DNA of 8,607 bases from Thermoleophilia bacterium (GTDB lineage: Bacteria; Actinomycetota; Thermoleophilia; Gaiellales; Gaiellaceae), in contig JACVRM010000088.1 of the NCBI GenBank assembly GCA_014534415.1, forward strand, positions 1-8,607, written 5' to 3'. Position numbers and translations under genes: made by a program. The notes beneath the pieces were generated by a model. That model made no database searches, was not told the DNA's origin, and saw only the letters and a list, made by a program, of their open reading frames with translations. Below, one piece after another: positions 4,404-8,607 of this stretch; within the stretch, counting starts at the first letter, position 1; every line of letters starts with the position of its first letter.

Positions 4404-5573
4404 GTGAGCCGTCCGGTGATTCTCTCCGCCGTGCGGACGCCGGTCGGCCGCTACGGCGGCGTGCTCTCCGGTGTCCGCCCGGACGATCTGGCCGCCACGG
4501 CGATCGCCGCGGCCGTGGAGCGCGCCGGTGTGCCGGCCGGCGAGATCGAGGACGTCCACTTCGGCTGCGCTAACCAGGCGGGCGAGGACAACCGCAACGT
4601 CGCGCGCATGGCCGCGCTGCTCGCTGGGCTGCCGGAATCCGTGGCGGGCGTCACGGTGAACCGGCTCTGCGCGTCGGGTCTTTCCGCCGTCGTGTCGGCG
4701 TGTCACGCCGTCGCGGCGGGCGCCGGCGACCTCTTCGTGGCAGGCGGCGTCGAGTCCATGAGCCGCGCGCCGCTCGTCATGGCCAAGCCGGACAAGGCCT
4801 TCCCACGGGGTAACCAGACGGTCTACGACACGACGCTCGGCTGGCGTTTCCCGAACCCGCGCATGGAGGCGATGTTCCCGCTCGAATCGATGGGCGAGAC
4901 CGGTGAAAACGTCGCCGAGCGGTGGGGCGTCCCGCGGGAGGACCAGGACGCCTTCGCCCTCCAGTCGCAGCGGCGCTGGGCGGCGGCCGACGCGTCGGGC
5001 CGGTTTGCCGACGAGCTCGTAAGCCTGGACGACGCGCCGCGCGACGAGCATCCCCGCCCCGACACGGACGCCGACGCGCTCGCCGCGCTGAGGCCGGCCT
5101 TCCACAAGGGCGGCACGGTCACGGCCGGAAACTCGAGCGGCCTGAACGACGGCGCCGCTGCGCTCGTCGTCGCCAGCGAGGAGCGCGCGCGCGAGCTCGG
5201 CCGCGAGCCGCTCGGCGCGTTCGTCGCGAGCGCGGTCGCCGGCGTCGACCCGCGCGTGATGGGTATCGGCCCGATCCCGGCCGTGCGGAAGGTGCTCGAG
5301 CGGGCCGGCGTCGGCGCGTCCGATCTCGACCTCGTCGAGCTCAACGAGGCCTTCGCGTCGCAGAGCCTCGTCGTGATCCGCGAGCTCGGCCTCGACCCGG
5401 AGCGGGTCAACGTGAACGGGGGAGCGATCGCTCTCGGCCACCCGCTTGGCATGAGCGGCGCCCGGCTCGTCGTCACGCTGCTGCACGAGCTGCGCCGCCG
5501 CGGGGGCCGCTACGGCCTCGCGACGCTCTGCGTCGGCGTCGGCCAGGGCCAGGCCGCGCTCTTCGAGCGGTAA
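4404..5573 (+). CDS. Acetyl-CoA C-acyltransferase (degradative-type thiolase)
   Basis: The 389-residue protein is a full-length thiolase that would cleave 3-oxoacyl-CoA with CoA, or run the reverse condensation. The nucleophile is Cys89 in NRLCASGL, the catalytic His346 is in GHPLGMSG, and the second acid/base Cys376 is in CVGVGQGQ. NEAFASQ (314-320) and AGNSSGLNDGAAAL (241-254) are further family blocks. YDTTLGWRFPNPRMEAMFPL and SMGETGENVAERWGV resemble FadA/PcaF (3-oxoadipyl-CoA) thiolases, so fatty acid or aromatic-ring degradation are both possible, and no adjacent gene decides. The start is GTG at 4404, where homology begins (VILSAVRTPVGRYGG) and 7 nt after TACACT. An in-frame ATG at 4365 would add 13 unconserved residues. 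The next gene begins 50 bp downstream on the same strand. Confidence 0.93.
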   Translation: MSRPVILSAVRTPVGRYGGVLSGVRPDDLAATAIAAAVERAGVPAGEIEDVHFGCANQAGEDNRNVARMAALLAGLPESVAGVTVNRLCASGLSAVVSACHAVAAGAGDLFVAGGVESMSRAPLVMAKPDKAFPRGNQTVYDTTLGWRFPNPRMEAMFPLESMGETGENVAERWGVPREDQDAFALQSQRRWAAADASGRFADELVSLDDAPRDEHPRPDTDADALAALRPAFHKGGTVTAGNSSGLNDGAAALVVASEERARELGREPLGAFVASAVAGVDPRVMGIGPIPAVRKVLERAGVGASDLDLVELNEAFASQSLVVIRELGLDPERVNVNGGAIALGHPLGMSGARLVVTLLHELRRRGGRYGLATLCVGVGQGQAALFER

Positions 5574-5609
5574 CGGACTCCGGCCCGCTCTTGGGCGCTG
5601 ACGCTTCCA

Positions 5610-5615
5610 TAAGGT
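5610..5615 (+). promoter_or_regulatory. Candidate -10 box (TAAGGT) for the DUF885 gene
   Basis: TAAGGT ends 8 nt before the TTG at 5624, within the 50-bp gap after the thiolase. It suggests the gene can be transcribed on its own and not only by read-through. Confidence 0.4.
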
Positions 5616-5623
5616 TCGCGCCC

Positions 5624-6805
5624 TTGGACATCGTCGGCTCGTACCTCGAGCTCGGCCTGCGCGTCGGACGTCACGTCGAGGGGCTCGTCGACGCGTACTT
5701 CGGGCCTGCCGAACACGCCGAGCGCGTGCAGGCGGAAGCGCTCCGCGAGCCGGTGCGGCTGGTCGACGACGCCGGAGCGCTCGCGGCCGCGCTCGACTCG
5801 GACAACGCGCTCGAGGAAGGCCGCCGGCACTGGCTGGCCGGTCAGGTGCGCGGGCTCGAGACGGTCGCCCGGCAACTCGCCGGCGAGTCGATCCCGTTCG
5901 CCGACGAGGTGGGGCGCTGCTACGGGGTTCGCCCGAGCCGAATCCCCGAGGAGAGCTTCGAGGCGGCACACCGCGAGCTCGACGGCCTGCTGCCCGGCGA
6001 CGGCTCGGTCGCCGAGCGCTACCTGGAGTGGCGCGAGGGCAGCGCCGTGGGCGGCGAGGAGCTGGCCACCGTCGTGCGGGCGCTCGCGGTCGAGCTGCGA
6101 GACCGGACGGCGCGCCTGCTCGGCTTACCCGACGGGGAGCGCGCCGAGTTCGAGTTCGTCCGCGACGAGCCGTGGACGGCGTACAACTACTACCTCGGCA
6201 ATCTGCGCAGCCGTATCGCCGTCAATCTCGACACGCCCATCCCGCGGAGCTTCCTCGTGGAACTCGTGGCTCACGAGGCCTACCCCGGCCACCACACCGA
6301 GCACGCGTGGAAGGAGCAGCGCCTCGTCCGCGAGCGCAGCTGGCACGAGGAGGCGATCCTCCTGATCGGGACGCCGCAGTCGCTGATGGCGGAGGGGATC
6401 GCGCAGGTCGCCGTCGGCGTACTGCTCGGCGACGACGAGGACGTCGTCGCGGCCGATCACCTCGGGCGCGTCGGCGTCGCGTACGACGCCGAGCTCGGGC
6501 GCCGGATCAGGCAGGCGCGGCGGCCGCTGGAGCACGTCGTGCCGAACGCGGCGTTCTTGCTCCACGAGGACGGCTACTCGGCCGACGAAGCCCGCGAGTA
6601 CATCATCCGCTGGGGACTCGTCTCGGAGCAGCGCGCGCAGCAGTCGGTGCGTTTCGTCACGCACCCGATCTGGCGGTCGTACGCGTCCACCTATACCGAC
6701 GGCGAGCGGTTGTGCGAGTCGTTCGTGCGCGGTGACCCGGCGCGCTTCGCGCGCCTGCTCACCGAGCAGCTCACCCCGGCCGACCTGGTGGCCGAGACGG
6801 TCTAG
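5624..6805 (+). CDS. DUF885-type metallohydrolase with HExxPGHH motif
   Basis: The protein is about 393 residues. HEAYPGHH at 217-224 matches the HExxPGHH zinc-site motif of DUF885 proteins, a family with putative metallopeptidase activity, and MAEGIAQ (Glu257) matches the downstream EGWA-type block that supplies the next ligand. WTAYNYYLGNLRSRI (184-198) is another recognisable segment. There is no signal peptide, so it should be cytoplasmic. Many DUF885 proteins run to roughly 550-600 residues; this is a compact version lacking much of the N-terminal part, yet both active-site blocks are intact. No ATG exists near the N-terminus. TTG at 5624 is chosen because homology-like sequence starts there (DIVGSYLELGLRVGRH) and TAAGGT is 8 nt upstream; TTG at 5591 is an alternative. 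The C-terminus overlaps the convergent hypothetical gene by CTAG. The substrate is unknown. Confidence 0.8.
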   Translation: MDIVGSYLELGLRVGRHVEGLVDAYFGPAEHAERVQAEALREPVRLVDDAGALAAALDSDNALEEGRRHWLAGQVRGLETVARQLAGESIPFADEVGRCYGVRPSRIPEESFEAAHRELDGLLPGDGSVAERYLEWREGSAVGGEELATVVRALAVELRDRTARLLGLPDGERAEFEFVRDEPWTAYNYYLGNLRSRIAVNLDTPIPRSFLVELVAHEAYPGHHTEHAWKEQRLVRERSWHEEAILLIGTPQSLMAEGIAQVAVGVLLGDDEDVVAADHLGRVGVAYDAELGRRIRQARRPLEHVVPNAAFLLHEDGYSADEAREYIIRWGLVSEQRAQQSVRFVTHPIWRSYASTYTDGERLCESFVRGDPARFARLLTEQLTPADLVAETV

Positions 6806-7062
6806 CTCGCGGGCGGTCGCAGGAAGACGGCACCGTCCCCCAGCACCGGAACGAGCGGAACGTCGAGCTCGCCGACGAGCGCCTCGAGCTCGGCCAGCAG
6901 CTCGCTGCACGCTGCCGCCGACTCGCCGCCGCACGGGACCTCGAGCGCGACGTTCTGGTCGTCGTCGAGGGGGCGGGCTTCGTGGCCTCGCTGCCTGAGC
7001 GCCTCGAGCACCCGGTCTCGCTCGACCACGCGCGGCATCTCGACCTGGACCCTGTCCGGCAT
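6802..7062 (-). CDS. Conserved small hypothetical protein, 86 aa
   Basis: I do not recognise the family. The pattern looks like a small alpha/beta protein: a first strand (DRVQVEMPRVV), a helix (RDRVLEALRQRGHEAR), a strand (NVALEVPCG), a long helix (SAAACSELLAELEALVGEL) and a final strand pair (VPLVPVLGDGAVFLRPP). Cys44 and Cys52 are present but form no metal motif. There is no signal or membrane segment. The ATG at 7062 is the first plausible start; unlike most genes here it has neither a TAnnnT box at 6-9 nt nor a clear Shine-Dalgarno, so the start is less certain. The TAG stop is shared in a CTAG overlap with the DUF885 gene, and the gene is divergent from the aldehyde dehydrogenase. Confidence 0.68.
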   Translation of the reverse strand: MPDRVQVEMPRVVERDRVLEALRQRGHEARPLDDDQNVALEVPCGGESAAACSELLAELEALVGELDVPLVPVLGDGAVFLRPPAS

Positions 7063-7077
7063 GGCTTAGTCGTGCCC

Positions 7078-7099
7078 GGCGAAACGCGGGGCGAAACGC
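7078..7099 (+). repeat. Two tandem GGCGAAACGC repeats upstream of the aldehyde dehydrogenase
   Basis: GGCGAAACGC occurs at 7078-7087 and 7090-7099, a 12-bp period, in the 62-bp divergent intergenic region. It covers about 11-32 bp upstream of the TATCGT box, where an activator or repressor could act. Two copies only, so function is inference. Confidence 0.45.
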
Positions 7100-7109
7100 C
7101 GCGCTGCGG

Positions 7110-7115
7110 TATCGT
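7110..7115 (+). promoter_or_regulatory. Candidate -10 box (TATCGT) for the aldehyde dehydrogenase
   Basis: TATCGT ends 9 nt before the ATG at 7125, with a C/G-only stretch between and no Shine-Dalgarno. Confidence 0.45.
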
Positions 7116-7124
7116 CCGGCCGCG

Positions 7125-8597
7125 ATGGCCGTCGCGACGCAGCGTGAGTACGGACTCTTCATCAACGGCGCGCTGGCCGACCCGTCGGGCGGTGAGATAC
7201 GTGAGCTGACCGAGCCGGCCACCGGCGAGCCGCTGGCGCGCGCCGCGCTGGCGGGCGAGGCGGACGTCGATCGGGCCGTCGAGGCGGCGCGTGGGGCGCT
7301 CGAAGGGGCGTGGGCGAAGACGCCGGCGACGGAGCGCTCGCGCCTGCTCCACGCCCTCGCCGACGCGCTGCACGCCAACCGCAAGAAGCTCGCCGAGCTC
7401 GAGGCGCGCAACGTCGGCAAGGCGATCTCGTCCGTCAAGGCAGAGCTGGCGCAGGGCGTCGAGAACTTCCGCTTCTTCGCGTCGGCGGTCGGCACGATCG
7501 CCGGACGCTCGAACGCCATCGGCGGCTCGCTTCACTTCTACTCGCTGAAGGAGCCGGTCGGCGTCGCGGCGCAGATCGTCCCCTGGAACTACCCGCTGAT
7601 GATGACCACCTGGAAGCTCGCGCCCGCGCTCGCGGCCGGCTGCACCGTCGTCCTCAAGCCGGATCCCGCGACGCCGCTCACCGCCCTGCGGCTCGCGGAG
7701 CTCGCCGGCGAGGTCGGTGTCCCCGAGGGCGTGGTCAACGTCGTCCCCGGCGACGGCCCCACCACGGGCGCGTACCTGGTTCGACACCCGGGCGTCGACA
7801 AGGTCTCGTTCACGGGCTCGACGCAGACGGGCGGCGAGATCATGCGGCTCTGCTCCGAGCCGATCAAGCGCGTGACGCTGGAGCTCGGCGGCAAGAGTCC
7901 CAACATCGTGTTCGCCGACGCGGACTTCGCGGACGCAATCCCGAGCGCCGTCTGGTCGATCTACTACTCGGCGGGCCAGAGCTGCGAGGCGCGCTCGCGT
8001 GTGCTCGTCGAGCGCTCGGTGTACGACGAGTTCGTCGGCGGGTTCACGGAGGCCGCGCGGCGGCTCAAGGTGGGCGACCCACTCGACGCGGAAACCCAGA
8101 TGGGCTCGCTGATCTCGCACGCGCATCGCGACAAGGTGCACCGCTTCGTTGAGCTCGGCCGCGAGGAGGGCGCCGACGTCGCGCTCGGCGGCGAGCCTGC
8201 CGACGGCGCCGGCGCGTTCTATCCGCCGACCGTGCTGACCGGCGTGGACAGCCGCATGCTCGTCGCTCAGGAGGAGATCTTCGGGCCGGTCGTGACGGTC
8301 ATCCCGTTCGACGACGAAAAGGACGCCGCGCGCATCGCCAACGACGTGAAGTACGGGCTCTACGCGACGGTGTGGACAGGTGATCCGGCGCGCGGGCACC
8401 GCCTCGCGCGGCGGATCACGGCCGGGACGATCGGGATCAACATGCCGTACACGGCGTTCCCCGGCATTCCGTTCGGCGGGTACAAACAGTCCGGGTTCGG
8501 CCGGGAGCTCGGCATCGAGACGCTCGATCTCTACCTCGAGACGAAGAGCGTCGTCCATTCGACGTCGCCGAAGCCCTTCAACCCATTCAGCCTCTAA
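7125..8597 (+). CDS. NAD(P)-dependent aldehyde dehydrogenase (betaine/aminobutyraldehyde-type superfamily)
   Basis: The 490-residue protein is a complete class I/II-like aldehyde dehydrogenase that oxidises an aldehyde to the acid. Active-site residues are all present: Asn155 in VPWNYP, Lys178 in VVLKPD, Glu253 in LELGGKSPN, nucleophile Cys287 in SAGQSCEARSR, and Glu384 in QEEIFGPV. FTGSTQTGG (229-237) is the cofactor-binding turn and PFGGYKQSGFGRELG (449-463) the usual C-terminal block. The GQSCEA context and overall length fit betaine-aldehyde or 4-aminobutyraldehyde dehydrogenase-like groups, but substrate cannot be fixed. The position that is usually Glu three residues after the cofactor lysine is Pro181 here, which may affect NAD versus NADP preference. 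The ATG at 7125 follows TATCGT by 9 nt. TAA ends the gene ten bases before the window edge. Confidence 0.93.
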   Translation: MAVATQREYGLFINGALADPSGGEIRELTEPATGEPLARAALAGEADVDRAVEAARGALEGAWAKTPATERSRLLHALADALHANRKKLAELEARNVGKAISSVKAELAQGVENFRFFASAVGTIAGRSNAIGGSLHFYSLKEPVGVAAQIVPWNYPLMMTTWKLAPALAAGCTVVLKPDPATPLTALRLAELAGEVGVPEGVVNVVPGDGPTTGAYLVRHPGVDKVSFTGSTQTGGEIMRLCSEPIKRVTLELGGKSPNIVFADADFADAIPSAVWSIYYSAGQSCEARSRVLVERSVYDEFVGGFTEAARRLKVGDPLDAETQMGSLISHAHRDKVHRFVELGREEGADVALGGEPADGAGAFYPPTVLTGVDSRMLVAQEEIFGPVVTVIPFDDEKDAARIANDVKYGLYATVWTGDPARGHRLARRITAGTIGINMPYTAFPGIPFGGYKQSGFGRELGIETLDLYLETKSVVHSTSPKPFNPFSL

Positions 8598-8607
8598 CGG
8601 GGGAACC

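Noticed and set aside
4401..5969. Minus-strand open frame of 522 codons opposite the thiolase
   Set aside because: It covers the thiolase and the start of the DUF885 gene antisense, with low-complexity Arg/Ala/Pro content and no recognisable domain.
6125..7519. Minus-strand open frame of 464 codons spanning three genes
   Set aside because: It crosses the DUF885 gene, the small hypothetical gene and the dehydrogenase start; no protein-like domain was seen.
6771..8558. Minus-strand open frame of 595 codons opposite the aldehyde dehydrogenase
   Set aside because: Composition is Arg/Asp/Leu-rich with no family motif, and it lies antisense to a fully conserved enzyme gene.
1..8607. A new multi-gene system
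   Set aside because: The recognised genes belong to unrelated housekeeping and catabolic families in alternating orientation; the hypotheticals are small and separate, so nothing supports a co-operating novel system.

Overview
This window looks like an ordinary chromosomal stretch from a very high-GC actinobacterium. The small conserved hypothetical proteins, the menaquinone (futalosine-route) gene and the near-universal leaderless promoter layout fit the class Thermoleophilia (Solirubrobacterales or Gaiellales relatives), but that lineage call is inference and no marker gene here proves it. I see no phage, plasmid, transposon, CRISPR or defence genes. Ten protein genes and one tRNA can be read at full length, and an eleventh, a 49-residue membrane protein, is short enough to be overlooked.

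Layout from left to right. A cytosolic molybdopterin oxidoreductase (41-652, minus) is divergent from a YgfZ/GcvT-like folate-binding protein (674-1459, plus), with only 21 bp between them and overlapping -10 boxes. A tRNA-Arg with anticodon GCG follows directly, its likely -10 box lying on the ygfZ stop codon. Then comes a 146-bp spacer rich in inverted repeats, and an ornithine cyclodeaminase/mu-crystallin family gene (1687-2616). That gene converges on a small hypothetical gene (2613-2864, minus). A second hypothetical gene (2913-3251) and an MqnD-type menaquinone gene (3365-4192) follow. mqnD converges on the small membrane protein gene (4189-4338, minus), which is divergent from a thiolase (4404-5573). 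The thiolase is followed by a short DUF885-type metallohydrolase (5624-6805), which converges on another small hypothetical gene (6802-7062, minus). That gene is divergent from an aldehyde dehydrogenase (7125-8597).

The genes do not form one pathway. They cover cofactor or redox housekeeping (Mo-oxidoreductase, YgfZ, MqnD) and catabolism of amino-acid-like, acyl-CoA and aldehyde substrates (cyclodeaminase family, thiolase, DUF885 hydrolase, aldehyde dehydrogenase). Most appear to be single-gene transcription units.

The unusual signals are in gene organisation rather than in an exotic system. (1) Nine of eleven protein genes have a TAnnnT box ending 6-9 nt before the start codon and no Shine-Dalgarno, which points to leaderless mRNAs as the default, including two with UUG starts. 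(2) All three convergent gene pairs end on the same 4-bp overlap, a shared palindromic CTAG. (3) The arginine tRNA reads CGC with G34 rather than the usual A34/inosine. (4) The spacer after that tRNA holds a perfect 12-bp hairpin and a set of partly mutually exclusive stems. I do not claim a new biological system; these are the observations worth checking.
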